A stretch of DNA of 64,000 nt from Hansschlegelia quercus (GTDB lineage: Bacteria > Pseudomonadota > Alphaproteobacteria > Rhizobiales > Methylopilaceae). Each line of letters starts with the position of its first letter. Position 1 is the stretch's first letter. This document shows positions 1 to 8,692 of the stretch, piece after piece. Position numbers and translations under genes: made by a program. Where the stretch lies: the NCBI RefSeq assembly GCF_004310425.1, contig NZ_SIUB01000003.1, positions 186,001-250,000 on the forward strand. Direction: 5' to 3'. The notes under the pieces were generated by a model. It saw only the letters and a list, made by a program, of their open reading frames with translations, was not told the origin of the DNA and did no database searches.

Positions 1-446
1 CCGTTCGGCTCGAACGAGATCACGGCCTGGGAGCGGTTGAGCGCCTCGCGCTGACCCGCATAGGAAAGCGACAGCAGCTTTCGCGCGGTGATGTCAGACG
101 CGACCTTGATCACCTTGTAAGGAACGCCGCGGCGATCCTTGACCGGGCTGTAGCTACCCTGAATCCAAACCTCACGGCCGCCTTTGCCGATCCGGCGGAA
201 CTCACCGCTCTGGAACTCGCCGCGCGCGAGCGCCGCCCAGAAACCTTTATACGCCTCGCCTTTGACGTCGGCGGGATCGACGAACAGCGCGTGCTTGGCG
301 CCTTTCAGTTCTTCCGCGGCGTAGCCGAAGAGCGTCAGGAAGTTGGCGTTCGCGCTGAGGATCGCGCCTTGAAGATCGAATTCGATGATCGCCTGGGAGG
401 CGTGTTGCGCCCGCAGGATCGCGCCTGCATCGTCACGTCCGAACAT
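1..446 (-). CDS. PAS-domain sensory protein, N-terminal part (probable chemotaxis or signalling receptor)
   Basis: The gene runs off the left edge, so only the first 148 residues are visible. Residues about 10-122 form one PAS domain: an N-terminal helix, an FGY segment near residue 40 and a C-terminal PAC strand ending in a DIT motif. A second PAS copy appears to begin near residue 130. Tandem PAS domains of this kind usually sit in front of an MCP, histidine-kinase or GGDEF output module, and the output here lies outside the window. The ATG at 446 follows a weak AAAGGG ribosome-binding site. No transmembrane segment precedes the PAS domain, so the sensor is probably cytosolic. PAS identity is firm; the output class is unknown. 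Confidence 0.7.
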   Translation of the reverse strand, partial: MFGRDDAGAILRAQHASQAIIEFDLQGAILSANANFLTLFGYAAEELKGAKHALFVDPADVKGEAYKGFWAALARGEFQSGEFRRIGKGGREVWIQGSYSPVKDRRGVPYKVIKVASDITARKLLSLSYAGQREALNRSQAVISFEPN

Positions 447-563
447 TCCGCAGCCCTTTTGAGGTTTGTGAAGGTCCGCGCCCCCTGCGGTAAAGACACT
501 GATCGCAAGTTGAGCTTAAGGTTGCATTACGGGTAAGTTGATCGGATGACGATCGGCCGAGAG

Positions 564-1148
564 CTACCGCTTCGAGGCCGCCTTACGGATGCGCACGTAA
601 AGCGCTCCGCCGCCGCCATGAACCGGGTCGGCCTCCTCGTAGCCTATGACGACCTGCCGCGCCGCGGGCGAGCTCAGCCATAGAGGGACCGAGCGACGAA
701 GGACGCCGCGCTCTTCGCCGAAAAGCGTCCCCTCCGCGGAAGGCCGGCCCTTGCCGGTGATCACCAGCACAACGCGCGCGCCTCCCGCTTGCGCGCCGAG
801 AAGGAAAGACGCGAGGCGGCGATGCGCCTCGTCCTGGCGAAGGCCGTGCAGGTCGATGCGGGCGTCAACCGCGACCACGCCGCGTGCGAGCCGCCGGCGC
901 ATCCGGGGTTCGAGCGGCGCCAGCGGCGGCGGCTTCGGCGCGACGGGCGTCGCTGCTTTCGGTGGCGGCGATGACCGCTTCGGCGCGGCCTGCGGCTTTT
1001 CGGAAGCGGGGACCTCCGGCGGCGCCGCGGCCGGCTGTGGCTCGGCCTTGGCGCGCCGTCGGCCGGGCATCGGCTTTACGCTCTCGACGACCTTGGTCCA
1101 GAGCGCCAGCTCGGCCTCCGAGACAACGCGTCGGCGGCGACCCGTCAT
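564..1148 (-). CDS. Smr/MutS2 C-terminal domain protein
   Basis: A 194-residue protein with a basic start, a Pro/Ala/Lys-rich linker (about 30-85) and a C-terminal Smr domain (about 95-192). The diagnostic IDLHG motif is at 98-102, TGKG at 131-134, and a glycine-rich stretch precedes the final strand. Smr domains bind nucleic acid and several have endonuclease activity; the precise substrate of stand-alone alphaproteobacterial Smr proteins is not settled. The start ATG overlaps the mltA stop by 4 nt (ATGA), so the two genes are translationally coupled. The mltA-smr pairing is common in this order. A longer reading frame extends upstream but only antisense to coding mltA. Confidence 0.88.
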   Translation of the reverse strand: MTGRRRRVVSEAELALWTKVVESVKPMPGRRRAKAEPQPAAAPPEVPASEKPQAAPKRSSPPPKAATPVAPKPPPLAPLEPRMRRRLARGVVAVDARIDLHGLRQDEAHRRLASFLLGAQAGGARVVLVITGKGRPSAEGTLFGEERGVLRRSVPLWLSSPAARQVVIGYEEADPVHGGGGALYVRIRKAASKR

Positions 1149-2257
1149 CGCGCCGTCTCGATCTTCGGAAGCAGAACATAAAAGTCGGCTTCGTCGCGCA
1201 TCGCTCCGGCGATCGCGCCCGCTTGGTCGCCCGAGCCGACAAACAGGTCGCCGCGGGCGGGGCCGAGGATGGCGGAGCCGGTGTCCTGCGCCACCAGCAG
1301 CCGGTGGAGATCGGCGCCGTCCGGCGCGCGACCTGCGACAAAAACCGGAAGGCCATAGGGCCACAGCGTCTGATCGACGGCGAGGCTGCGGCCGGCGGTC
1401 AGCGGCGTCTTCTGTGCGCCACGCGGACCGTCCTCGGGCCGGAGCGATCGATCGATGCGGAAGAAGATGTACGATTTGTTCTGCCGCATCAGCTCGCGCC
1501 CCTCGGCCTCGTGGTCCGCAAGCCAGGCGCGGATCGACGCCATCGTCGCCGTCTGCGGCGTCATGATCCCGCGCTCGACGAGCAGCCGCCCGATGGCGGT
1601 GAAAGGCCATCCGTTCTTGCCGTCATAAGCGATCCTGAGCGCGGTCCCGTCGGCGAGCCGCACGCGGGCCGAGCCCTGCACGTGGGTGAAAAAGGCGTTG
1701 ATCCGGTCGGCGTAAAGGAGTTCGAGCCTGCGCCCGGCAAGCGCCCCGTCTTCGATCGCCGCCCGTGTCGGAAAGGGCTCGAGCCCAGCTGCGGTGCGCC
1801 GCGCGGCGCTGAGACCGGCGGGCAGGCCGGAGGCCACGACGCCGGGGTCGAGCGAGACGAGATCATCTGGCCGCGCCAGCAGCGGCGTGTCGAACCGGCC
1901 GTCCGGCTTCAGCGAGCCCTCGATTTCCGGCTCGTAATAGCCCGTCAGCCGCCCGCGGCCGATCAGGACCGGCTGAAAGATGTCCTCGAAGAACGATCGT
2001 GCGGCTTCCGGCGGGACGGCGGCTGCGCGCGCGCAGACCTGGGTGAGGGCGGCGCCGTCGGGTACGCCTTCCCGAAGCTTCGGCGCCTGGGGGTCCACTC
2101 CGCCGCAGGAGACCTTGAGCGCCGCGAGCGCCGCGGCGTGGTCGTCCGCGGCCCATCCCGGAAGATCGGCGAAGGCTACGGGGCGCGGCTCCTCCGCTCG
2201 GGCGACGCCAATCATGAGCGCCGAAGCCAAAAGCGCGGCGGTCGCCAAACCGCGCAT
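1145..2257 (-). CDS. mltA: Membrane-bound lytic murein transglycosylase A
   Basis: A 370-residue exported peptidoglycan lyase. Residues 1-21 are a signal peptide (hydrophobic core, ARA/E cleavage) without an obvious lipobox, so it may be periplasmic rather than lipid-anchored. The MltA barrel domain covers about 100-255 and the C-terminal 3D domain about 280-365; the AQDTGSAI stretch with the catalytic-type Asp325 and the following RGDLF and GSGDQAG motifs are intact. MltA cleaves the MurNAc-GlcNAc bond to give 1,6-anhydro-MurNAc ends during wall turnover. It lies between tim44-like and smr genes in one minus-strand unit. Confidence 0.93.
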   Translation of the reverse strand: MRGLATAALLASALMIGVARAEEPRPVAFADLPGWAADDHAAALAALKVSCGGVDPQAPKLREGVPDGAALTQVCARAAAVPPEAARSFFEDIFQPVLIGRGRLTGYYEPEIEGSLKPDGRFDTPLLARPDDLVSLDPGVVASGLPAGLSAARRTAAGLEPFPTRAAIEDGALAGRRLELLYADRINAFFTHVQGSARVRLADGTALRIAYDGKNGWPFTAIGRLLVERGIMTPQTATMASIRAWLADHEAEGRELMRQNKSYIFFRIDRSLRPEDGPRGAQKTPLTAGRSLAVDQTLWPYGLPVFVAGRAPDGADLHRLLVAQDTGSAILGPARGDLFVGSGDQAGAIAGAMRDEADFYVLLPKIETAR

Positions 2258-2267
2258 CGCCGGTCCG

Positions 2268-2975
2268 TCAGATCGCGGAGGTGGCGATCACCCGCCAGTT
2301 AGGATCGCGGGCATTCACCTCCCGCGCGAAGGTCCAGACGTCGACGAGATCCGCGATTTCGGTGGGGTCGCCGTCGATCACGGCGCCGTTCTTGTCGCGC
2401 GTGACGGAGATCAGCTTGGAGACGAAGCGCATGGTAATCTGGGCGTTCTTGCCCGCGACTTCGGCGGCGGTGATTTCGGACTTGTCGATCGACACGAAGC
2501 TCGACTCGACCGTCTCGCCACGGCTCTCGCGGGCGGCGATCTCGGCGGAGAAGCTTTCGAACACGTCGCGGGCGAGCAGGGGCTTCAGCGTCTTGCGGTC
2601 GCCGGTGGCGAAGGCGGTGACGATCATCTCGTAGGCGCTACGGGCGCCGGTCACGAAGCCGCGGGCGTCGAAGCCGCGCTCGGCGGCGGCTATCTGGTCG
2701 AGGCCGCGGGCGACCTCTCCGTCGGCGGTCGCCACGCCGGCCCAGCGGTCGGCCGCGGGCTCAGCGTCCGGATCAAGCGGGACGGGCTCAGAATTCCGCT
2801 GTGGCAGGGGCACGACCTTGTCGGAGGCAGGCGTCGGCGTGGGCCGCCCGACGAGCGGGTCGCTTGGGCGCCGCTCATTGCCGGTGCGGGTGCCGAGCAC
2901 CGATCTCAGCCGGAGGAAGATGAACACCGCCAGGACGAGAATGATGATCGTGTAAATGTCGAAGCCGTCGCTCAT
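2268..2975 (-). CDS. Tim44/TimA-family membrane-anchored protein
   Basis: A 235-residue protein with a single N-terminal membrane segment (about 4-22), a charged Pro-rich linker and a Tim44-like domain (about 95-235). The family includes mitochondrial Tim44 and alphaproteobacterial TimA-like proteins thought to act at the inner membrane; a bacterial function is not established. The ATG at 2975, preceded by GAGACGAG, is preferred to an upstream start because the membrane segment then begins at residue 4, as in the family. First gene of tim44-mltA-smr, divergent from fxsA across about 190 nt that must hold both promoters. The neighbouring secB may hint at an envelope-export theme, but that is inference. 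Confidence 0.85.
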   Translation of the reverse strand: MSDGFDIYTIIILVLAVFIFLRLRSVLGTRTGNERRPSDPLVGRPTPTPASDKVVPLPQRNSEPVPLDPDAEPAADRWAGVATADGEVARGLDQIAAAERGFDARGFVTGARSAYEMIVTAFATGDRKTLKPLLARDVFESFSAEIAARESRGETVESSFVSIDKSEITAAEVAGKNAQITMRFVSKLISVTRDKNGAVIDGDPTEIADLVDVWTFAREVNARDPNWRVIATSAI

Positions 2976-3165
2976 CTCGTCTCGCACTTGGTTCGCGTCG
3001 TGGGCGGCCGCGGGGAACGCGATCACGCCGGCGCGCCTTACTATGTGATCAAGCCGGCCCGCGATTCCAGTCGGCTCGCTGCGGGCATGTCCTTGAATGG
3101 CGTATAGCAGCGTCACCAGATGAGGGTTGCGGCCCTCCGCTTCAAAGGACCTTCACGGATACGTC

Positions 3166-3618
3166 ATGCCCCGTCTGCTCGGCCTCATCCTGCTTCTGCC
3201 TGTGCTCGAACTGGTCGCCTTCGTGGCGGTGGCGGGCATGATCGGCCTCGGGAAGGCGGTGCTTCTCCAGCTCGCCATCTCGCTCATCGGCTTCGCGATG
3301 CTCGGCTCCCTTTTGACGGAGGCCAAAGCGCGGGCGCGCACCGCCGGCGGCTTCGTCTCCTTCGCGCTTGATAGTTCTCGCTCGATGCGTGGCCTCGCTG
3401 GCCTGCTGTTTGCGATCCCCGGCTTCGTCACCGACGTCATTGGCGTTTTGGCGCTCGTGCCTGAGGTGCGCGCGAGGCTTCGCCGCCTCATCGGCGGCGC
3501 GCCGCCGCTCCGCCCGCAGCCTGCGCCCGCTTCGACGCGCACTGCGCGCGGCGACGTGCTCGAACTCGATCGCGGGCAGTGGCGCGAGACCGCCGAGGTT
3601 CCGCGCCGGGACGCTTGA
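3166..3618 (+). CDS. fxsA: FxsA family membrane protein
   Basis: A 150-residue inner-membrane protein with three to four hydrophobic segments in the first 100 residues and a hydrophilic Pro-rich tail. The PRLLGLILLLPVLEL start, the GF.S...RS.RG loop and the FAIPGFVTDVIGVLALVP segment are typical of FxsA. E. coli FxsA is known for suppressing phage T7 exclusion by F plasmid; its normal role is unclear. ATG 3166 is chosen because it places the first membrane helix at the N-terminus; an in-frame start at 3127 would add 13 atypical residues. A GC-rich inverted repeat without a T-tract (3639-3670) follows the stop. Confidence 0.88.
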   Translation: MPRLLGLILLLPVLELVAFVAVAGMIGLGKAVLLQLAISLIGFAMLGSLLTEAKARARTAGGFVSFALDSSRSMRGLAGLLFAIPGFVTDVIGVLALVPEVRARLRRLIGGAPPLRPQPAPASTRTARGDVLELDRGQWRETAEVPRRDA

Positions 3619-3724
3619 CGCCCTCCTCTCATCGCCTTGCGGGGGCGTGAAGCCTCGTGCTACGCCCCGCGCAAATTGCGGCCTCGTCCCTGAGCGCCGT
3701 GTTCCGCGAGCCTGAGAGAGACGC

Positions 3725-4189
3725 ATGGCCAGCAACAACGGCGCGCCCGCCGACAACAAGGCGCCCGCCATCAACGTGCTCGCGCAGTACGCCAAGGACC
3801 TGTCGTTCGAGAACCCGAACGCGCCGCGTTCGCTGCAGCCGCGCGAGAGCTCGCCGAACATCGAGATCAAGGTCAACGTCAACGCCCGCAAGGTCGGGGA
3901 GAACGACTTCGAGGTCGAGCTCGCGCTCGAGGGCCAGGCCAAGGACGGCGACACGCTGATCTTCCACGTGGACCTCACCTATGGCGCGGTGTTCCGCGTC
4001 GTGAACATCCCCGAGGAGCAGATCCATCCGGTCGTCATGATCGAGTGCCCGCGCCTGCTGTTCCCGTTCGCCCGCCAGATCGTGGCGGATGCGGTGCGCA
4101 ATGGCGGCTTCCCCCCGCTGATGATCGACCCCGTCGACTTTGCGGCGCTTTACCGCGCCCGCGCCGAAGAGACCGCCGGCAACGCCTGA
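3725..4189 (+). CDS. secB: Protein-export chaperone SecB
   Basis: A 154-residue cytosolic chaperone that holds precursor proteins unfolded and delivers them to SecA. The sequence covers the whole family length: the AQYAKDLSFENPNAP strand near the start, the DVNAR-like strand, and the C-terminal P.LFPFARQIV...GGFPP segment which forms the SecA-binding surface. The ATG has a good GAGAGAG ribosome-binding site. secB next to fxsA and the tim44-mltA block is a frequent arrangement in Hyphomicrobiales. Confidence 0.96.
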   Translation: MASNNGAPADNKAPAINVLAQYAKDLSFENPNAPRSLQPRESSPNIEIKVNVNARKVGENDFEVELALEGQAKDGDTLIFHVDLTYGAVFRVVNIPEEQIHPVVMIECPRLLFPFARQIVADAVRNGGFPPLMIDPVDFAALYRARAEETAGNA

Positions 4190-4205
4190 GCCGGCACCGG
4201 CCGGG

Positions 4206-4242
4206 CGTCGGACGCGTCCTGCCCTCAGCGATGCGTCCGACG
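4206..4242 (+). terminator. Inverted repeat after secB, candidate terminator
   Basis: CGTCGGACGC (4206-4215) and GCGTCCGACG (4233-4242) are perfect 10-bp arms around a 17-nt loop, 17 nt after the secB stop codon. There is no T-tract on either side, so it may act as an RNA 3'-end stabiliser or Rho-assisted site rather than a classical intrinsic terminator. Confidence 0.4.
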
Positions 4243-4323
4243 TGGTGAACCGCTCGTAACTTGCCGCGGCCGTTCGCGGGGTCTAACGCTCGCCGGCCTC
4301 GCGCTCAGGAGCCGGCTCGCCCC

Positions 4324-5589
4324 ATGTTCGTATCCTTCTTTCCCAATCCCCGCGTGTTCTTCCTGTCGGCGGCGCTCTGGACCGCCTTCGTCACGGCGGT
4401 CTGGTTCGCCGGAGGATCGCAACTCGGCGCGGCGATCGGCCTGAGCTATCCCGCGCCGGACGCAGCGCCGGTCATCGGGCCGCAGGTGTTCCTCACCGGC
4501 CCCTTTCTCTGGTTCTACGCCTATTACGTGGTGGCCGTCGGCCTGTTCGCCGGCGCCTGGATGACGATCGCCCCGCACCGCTGGGCGGCGTGGTCGATCC
4601 TCGGCTCGGCGCTGATCATCTTCGTCACATACTTTCAGGTCGAGGTCAGCGTCGCGATCAACGCTTGGCGCGGACCGTTCTTCGACGTCATCCAGGCGGC
4701 GCTGGCGAAATCGCGCCCCGTCGGGATTGAAGAGGTCTATAGCGGGCTCGCTCAGTTCGCGGGCATCGCCATGATCGCGATCGCTGTCGCCGTGCTGACG
4801 CGCTTCTTCGTCCAGCACTACATCTTCCGCTGGCGCACGGCGATGACCGAGTTCTACACGGAGCATTGGCCGAGGCTCCGCGAGGTCGAGGGCGCCTCGC
4901 AGCGCGTGCAGGAAGACACGATGCGGTTCTCCACCCAGGTGGAGGCGCTCGGCGTCAGCCTCGTGGATAGCGTCATGACGCTGATCGCGTTCCTGCCGGT
5001 TCTCATGGGATTGTCCGGCGCAGTCTCCGAGCTGCCGATCGTCGGCGCGATCCCTTATCCGCTGGTGTTCCTCGCGATCGGCTGGGCGCTTTTCGGCACC
5101 GTGCTGCTCGCGACCGTCGGCGTGAAGCTACCCGGGCTGGAGTTCCGCAATCAGCGCGTGGAGGCGGCCTACCGCAAGGAGCTCGTCTATGGCGAGGACG
5201 ATCCCGGCCGGGCCCAGCCGCCCACCCTGTGGGAGCTGTTCTCCCATGTCCGGACCAATTATTTCCGGCTTTACTTCCACTACATGTATTTCAACGTCGC
5301 CCGCTATTTCTACCTGCAGGCAGACAGCATCATGATCTATGTCGCGCTTGCGCCGAGCATCGTCGCCGGGCGGCTGACGCTTGGTCTGCTGCAGCAGATC
5401 GCGGGCGCGTTCGAGCAGGTCAGCTCGTCATTCCAATATCTGGTGAACTCCTGGACGCAGATCGTCGAACTGCTCTCGGTCTATAAGCGCCTGCGCGGAT
5501 TCGAGGCCGTGATCTACGGCGAGGTTCCGCCGAAGCCCGACCGCGAGCCGCCGGAGGCTGAGGTGACCGCGGAGGGCGTACGGACGTGA
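4324..5589 (+). CDS. bacA: SbmA/BacA-family peptide/antibiotic transporter
   Basis: A 421-residue inner-membrane protein with about seven to eight hydrophobic segments. The sequence [18 protein letters not shown] at the start, the [18 protein letters not shown] region, the [16 protein letters not shown] motif after the third helix and the [15 protein letters not shown] segment are characteristic of SbmA/BacA. Family members import peptides in exchange for protons; BacA of rhizobia imports host NCR peptides and affects very-long-chain fatty acid modification of lipid A. No ATP-binding domain is present, unlike the BclA/ExsE relatives. The last codons overlap the GTG start of the tspO gene, suggesting one transcript. 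Confidence 0.9.
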   Translation: MFVSFFPNPRVFFLSAALWTAFVTAVWFAGGSQLGAAIGLSYPAPDAAPVIGPQVFLTGPFLWFYAYYVVAVGLFAGAWMTIAPHRWAAWSILGSALIIFVTYFQVEVSVAINAWRGPFFDVIQAALAKSRPVGIEEVYSGLAQFAGIAMIAIAVAVLTRFFVQHYIFRWRTAMTEFYTEHWPRLREVEGASQRVQEDTMRFSTQVEALGVSLVDSVMTLIAFLPVLMGLSGAVSELPIVGAIPYPLVFLAIGWALFGTVLLATVGVKLPGLEFRNQRVEAAYRKELVYGEDDPGRAQPPTLWELFSHVRTNYFRLYFHYMYFNVARYFYLQADSIMIYVALAPSIVAGRLTLGLLQQIAGAFEQVSSSFQYLVNSWTQIVELLSVYKRLRGFEAVIYGEVPPKPDREPPEAEVTAEGVRT

Positions 5590-6092
5590 ATGCGGCGAGC
5601 CGTCAGCCGTCCTGGGTCGCGCCCGGCTCGCTGCTGAAGCTCGCCGCCGCCACGCTCGTCTGCTTCGCCGCCGTCCAGCTCGGCTCGGCGGCGACCCGGC
5701 CGAACATCACGCCCTGGTACGAGGGTCTCGAGAAGCCTTTCTTCAATCCGCCGAACCTCGCCTTCCCCATCGCCTGGTCGCTGCTGTTCGCGCTGATGGC
5801 GATCGCGCTCTGGCGCGTGCTCGTGCTCGGCTCGGGAGAGCCCAAGCGTCGGGCCCTGATCGCCTTTGGCGTCCAGCTCGCGCTCAACATTGGATGGTCG
5901 TTCGCCTTTTTCTCCGCGCATAGCCCGGCGCTCGGGCTTGTCGACATCGTGTTGCTGATCCCCGCGATTGTCTGGACGATCCTGCGCTTCCGCGCGGTCG
6001 ACGCCGTCGCGGCGTGGCTGCTGGCGCCTTATCTCGCCTGGGTCGGCTATGCCTGCGCGCTCAACGCCGCGATCCTGTTCCTCAACGCCTAA
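5586..6092 (+). CDS. tspO: TspO/MBR (translocator protein) family
   Basis: A 168-residue five-helix membrane protein. The first loop carries the conserved [13 protein letters not shown] pattern followed by an [18 protein letters not shown] helix, and [10 protein letters not shown] in the third helix matches the family. TspO proteins bind porphyrins and sterol-like ligands; in Rhodobacter and Sinorhizobium TspO modulates pigment, nutrient or stress responses. It starts with GTG at 5586, overlapping the bacA stop (GTGA), so translation is probably coupled. The following two genes sit close behind. Confidence 0.92.
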   Translation: MNAASRQPSWVAPGSLLKLAAATLVCFAAVQLGSAATRPNITPWYEGLEKPFFNPPNLAFPIAWSLLFALMAIALWRVLVLGSGEPKRRALIAFGVQLALNIGWSFAFFSAHSPALGLVDIVLLIPAIVWTILRFRAVDAVAAWLLAPYLAWVGYACALNAAILFLNA

Positions 6093-6100
6093 GAGGCCGC

Positions 6101-6295
6101 ATGTCCGCCTTTCTCGCGAACTTCGCCGTGCCGATCGCCGTCGGCGCCGTGGCGGTGGTGCTGCTGCTCGGCCTCTGGAACATGATGCGCGGCGGCGACT
6201 CCAACACGTCCCAGAAGCTGATGCGCTGGCGCGTGATCCTTCAGTTCGGCGCGATCGTGCTGATCATGATCACGCTGTGGGTGATGGGGCGCTGA
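6101..6295 (+). CDS. HIG1-domain twin-transmembrane small protein
   Basis: A 64-residue protein of two membrane helices (about 8-27 and 45-62) joined by a short loop with the HIG1-type signature RGG..N.SQKLMRWRV. Mitochondrial Hig1 proteins support respiratory supercomplexes; bacterial homologues are common in alphaproteobacteria but functionally undefined. It lies 8 nt after tspO and its stop is 1 nt before the next ATG, so it belongs to the same unit. Confidence 0.85.
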   Translation: MSAFLANFAVPIAVGAVAVVLLLGLWNMMRGGDSNTSQKLMRWRVILQFGAIVLIMITLWVMGR

Positions 6296-6296
6296 G

Positions 6297-6866
6297 ATGG
6301 TCAAGCTCAACAAGATCTACACGCGCACTGGCGACGACGGCACGACCGGGCTCGCCGCCGGGCCCCGCCGCGCGAAGCACGATCTGCGGGTCGACAGCTT
6401 CGGCGCCGTCGACGAGACCAACGCCGCGATCGGCCTCGCGCGCCTCCATTCCGGGGCCGCGCCGGAGATCGAGGAGACGCTCGCGCGCATCCAGAACGAA
6501 CTGTTCGACCTCGGCGCCGACCTCGCGACGCCTGATGACGGCGCGGATCTCGGCTATGAGCCGCTGCGGATCGTGGCGAGCCAGGTCGAGCGGCTCGAGC
6601 ATGATATCGACGCGCTGAACGCGCGGCTGGAGCCGCTGAAGTCCTTTGTCCTGCCGGCAGGCACGCCGCTGGCCGCTAATCTCCACATGGCCCGGACGAT
6701 CGCCCGTCGCGCCGAGCGGCTGATGACGGCGCTCGCTGCGCGCGAAACCGTCTCGCAGGCGACGCTGTCCTATGTGAACCGGCTGTCGGACTATCTGTTC
6801 GTCGCGGCGCGGGTCGCTAATCTCGCGCAAGGCGATGTGCTTTGGGCGCCCGGAAAGACACGCTGA
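6297..6866 (+). CDS. pduO: Cob(I)yrinic acid a,c-diamide adenosyltransferase, PduO type
   Basis: A 189-residue cytosolic enzyme that transfers the adenosyl group of ATP to cob(I)alamin to make coenzyme B12. The N-terminal ATP-binding motif TRTGDDGTTGL is at 9-19, VDSFGAVDETNAAIG follows near 33-47, and the C-terminal helix contains the conserved R..ARRAER segment. The length is typical. The gene starts one base after the HIG1-gene stop. It implies use of B12-dependent enzymes, but no other cobalamin gene is in the window. Confidence 0.94.
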   Translation: MVKLNKIYTRTGDDGTTGLAAGPRRAKHDLRVDSFGAVDETNAAIGLARLHSGAAPEIEETLARIQNELFDLGADLATPDDGADLGYEPLRIVASQVERLEHDIDALNARLEPLKSFVLPAGTPLAANLHMARTIARRAERLMTALAARETVSQATLSYVNRLSDYLFVAARVANLAQGDVLWAPGKTR

Positions 6867-6979
6867 CGAGTCTATCGTCGGCCTCCGGCCTTGGAGGTCT
6901 TGGAGGAAAACCGCCGGCCGCACATATTCGGCGTTAGACGAGAGCGCCCCTGCTCGGTAACGACGAAAGCCTTGAGCCG

Positions 6980-7717
6980 ATGTTCGTCCCCCTCCTGGAC
7001 GACACTCCGGTCCGCCGCATCGGCAGGCCGTGGGTGACCTACGGTTTTATGGCCGTCTGCACGATGATCTGGGTGATCTTCCAGTCGGACTGGCTGTTCC
7101 CCCCTCACCCTGAAGCCGTCGTTTCCTTCGGCTTGATCCCGAGCGTCCTGTTCTCCGAAGCCGTGCTGCCCGACGGCTACGCCGTCGTGCCCGCCTGGGC
7201 GACGCTGGTCACCTCGCTGTTCCTGCATGGCGGGCTGCTGCATCTCGTCGGCAACCTGCTGTTCCTCCGCGCCTTCGGCGACAATGTCGAGGAGGACCTC
7301 GGGCATGTCCGCTACGCCATCTTCCTGATCATGTGCGGGGTCGGGGCCGGCGTGGCGCATGCGCTCGGCGCGACAAACCCGGATGCGCCGCTGGTCGGCG
7401 CCTCGGGCGCGGTTGCGGGCGTCGTCGCCGCCTATGTCATCCTGCATCCGCAGCTCAAGGTGTGGGTGCTGGTGTTCTACGTGCTGTCGCTGAGGCTGCG
7501 GGCGTTCTGGATCATCGGGGCGTGGGTCGTCTTCCAACTTGGCAACGCGTTGATTGCGGGCGAGCAGCAGGTCGCGTTCTGGGCGCATGTCGGCGGCTTC
7601 CTCACGGGCGCCGTTTTGGTCGCCGCACTGAAGCGTCCGGATGTCGGCCTGTTCGACCACGAACTGCGCGCGCGCATCCGCCGACGGGGCGAAGGGCCGG
7701 CGGAAGGCTCGGCCTGA
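6980..7717 (+). CDS. Rhomboid family intramembrane serine protease
   Basis: A 245-residue polytopic protein of about six membrane helices. The catalytic serine is in GASGAVAG (Ser142) and the partner histidine in WAHVGGF (His203); the HGG...H.VGNLLFLRAFGDNVE region at 83-105 is the usual oxyanion-side helix 2. Rhomboids cut single-pass membrane proteins within the bilayer; the substrate is unknown. A short soluble tail rich in Arg/Gly follows the last helix. It stands alone: about 110 nt separate it from pduO and 220 nt from etfB. Confidence 0.92.
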   Translation: MFVPLLDDTPVRRIGRPWVTYGFMAVCTMIWVIFQSDWLFPPHPEAVVSFGLIPSVLFSEAVLPDGYAVVPAWATLVTSLFLHGGLLHLVGNLLFLRAFGDNVEEDLGHVRYAIFLIMCGVGAGVAHALGATNPDAPLVGASGAVAGVVAAYVILHPQLKVWVLVFYVLSLRLRAFWIIGAWVVFQLGNALIAGEQQVAFWAHVGGFLTGAVLVAALKRPDVGLFDHELRARIRRRGEGPAEGSA

Positions 7718-7787
7718 CTGGCTGTCCGCTCGCGGCGGACCCGCCCACGGACCTGCGTCGTAAGACCTTATGCTGCACCTGCGAGCG

Positions 7788-7817
7788 TTGACTTGGGTTC
7801 GGGCCGCCTCCTACTGT
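7788..7817 (+). promoter_or_regulatory. Candidate sigma-70 promoter for etfBA
   Basis: TTGACT (7788-7793) and TACTGT (7812-7817) are separated by 18 nt in the 223-nt gap before etfB. A short GC hairpin (7889-7904) follows in the putative leader. Identified by eye only; no transcription start is known. Confidence 0.4.
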
Positions 7818-7940
7818 CCGCCGCTCCGCGCGGCATAATTTCTTCAAGCGAAGCGCGGGCGTTCCGGCCGCGAGCGCGGCCTCTCGCGCGGGCCGCTCGG
7901 CCCGTCAGGCGCGATCAAATTTTCTGAGGTGGACGACCCG

Positions 7941-8690
7941 ATGAAGGTGCTGGTGCCGGTCAAGAGAGTCGTCGACTACAACGTCAAAATCCGCGTGAAG
8001 CCGGACGGTTCGGGCGTCGAGCTCGCCAATGTCAAAATGTCGATGAACCCCTTCGACGAGATCGCCGTCGAAGAAGCGCTGCGCCTCAAGGAGGCCGGCA
8101 AGGCGACCGAGATCGTGGTCGTCTCGATCGGCCCGGCGCAGGCTGCCGAGACCATCCGCACCGGCCTCGCGATGGGCGGCGACCGCGGCATCCTGGTGAA
8201 AACCGACGGCCCGACCGAGCCGCTCGCCGTGGCCAAGATCCTCGCCAAGATCGTCGAGGAAGAGAAGCCGGAGCTCGTCATCCTCGGCAAGCAGGCGATC
8301 GACGACGACTGCAACCAGACCGGCCAGATGCTGGCCGCGCTGCTGGGCTGGCCGCAGGGCACCTTCGCCTCGAAGGTCGAGCCCGGCGACGGCAAGGTGA
8401 ACGTCACCCGCGAAGTCGACGGCGGCCTGCAGACGGTTTCGCTGAAGCTTCCGGCGGTGGTGACGACCGACCTGCGCCTCAACGAGCCGCGTTACGCCTC
8501 GCTGCCGAACATCATGAAAGCCAAGAAGAAGCCCCTCGACGAGAAGTCGGCGGCCGATCTCGGCGTGGACGTGAAACCGCGCCTTGAGATCCTGAAGACC
8601 ACGGAGCCGCCAAAGCGGCAGGCCGGCGCTAAGGTCGGCTCGGTCGCCGAACTCGTGGAGAAGCTCAAGGCCGAAGCGGGAGTGATCTGA
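7941..8690 (+). CDS. etfB: Electron transfer flavoprotein beta subunit
   Basis: A 249-residue cytosolic subunit of the heterodimeric flavoprotein that takes electrons from acyl-CoA and similar dehydrogenases and passes them to ETF:ubiquinone oxidoreductase. The start [18 protein letters not shown], the [17 protein letters not shown] segment and the [20 protein letters not shown]-binding region are diagnostic. ATG 7941 is preferred over an in-frame GTG at 7929 because it matches the family start and lies 7-10 nt after GAGGTGG. etfA follows 2 nt downstream. Confidence 0.96.
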   Translation: MKVLVPVKRVVDYNVKIRVKPDGSGVELANVKMSMNPFDEIAVEEALRLKEAGKATEIVVVSIGPAQAAETIRTGLAMGGDRGILVKTDGPTEPLAVAKILAKIVEEEKPELVILGKQAIDDDCNQTGQMLAALLGWPQGTFASKVEPGDGKVNVTREVDGGLQTVSLKLPAVVTTDLRLNEPRYASLPNIMKAKKKPLDEKSAADLGVDVKPRLEILKTTEPPKRQAGAKVGSVAELVEKLKAEAGVI

Positions 8691-8692
8691 CC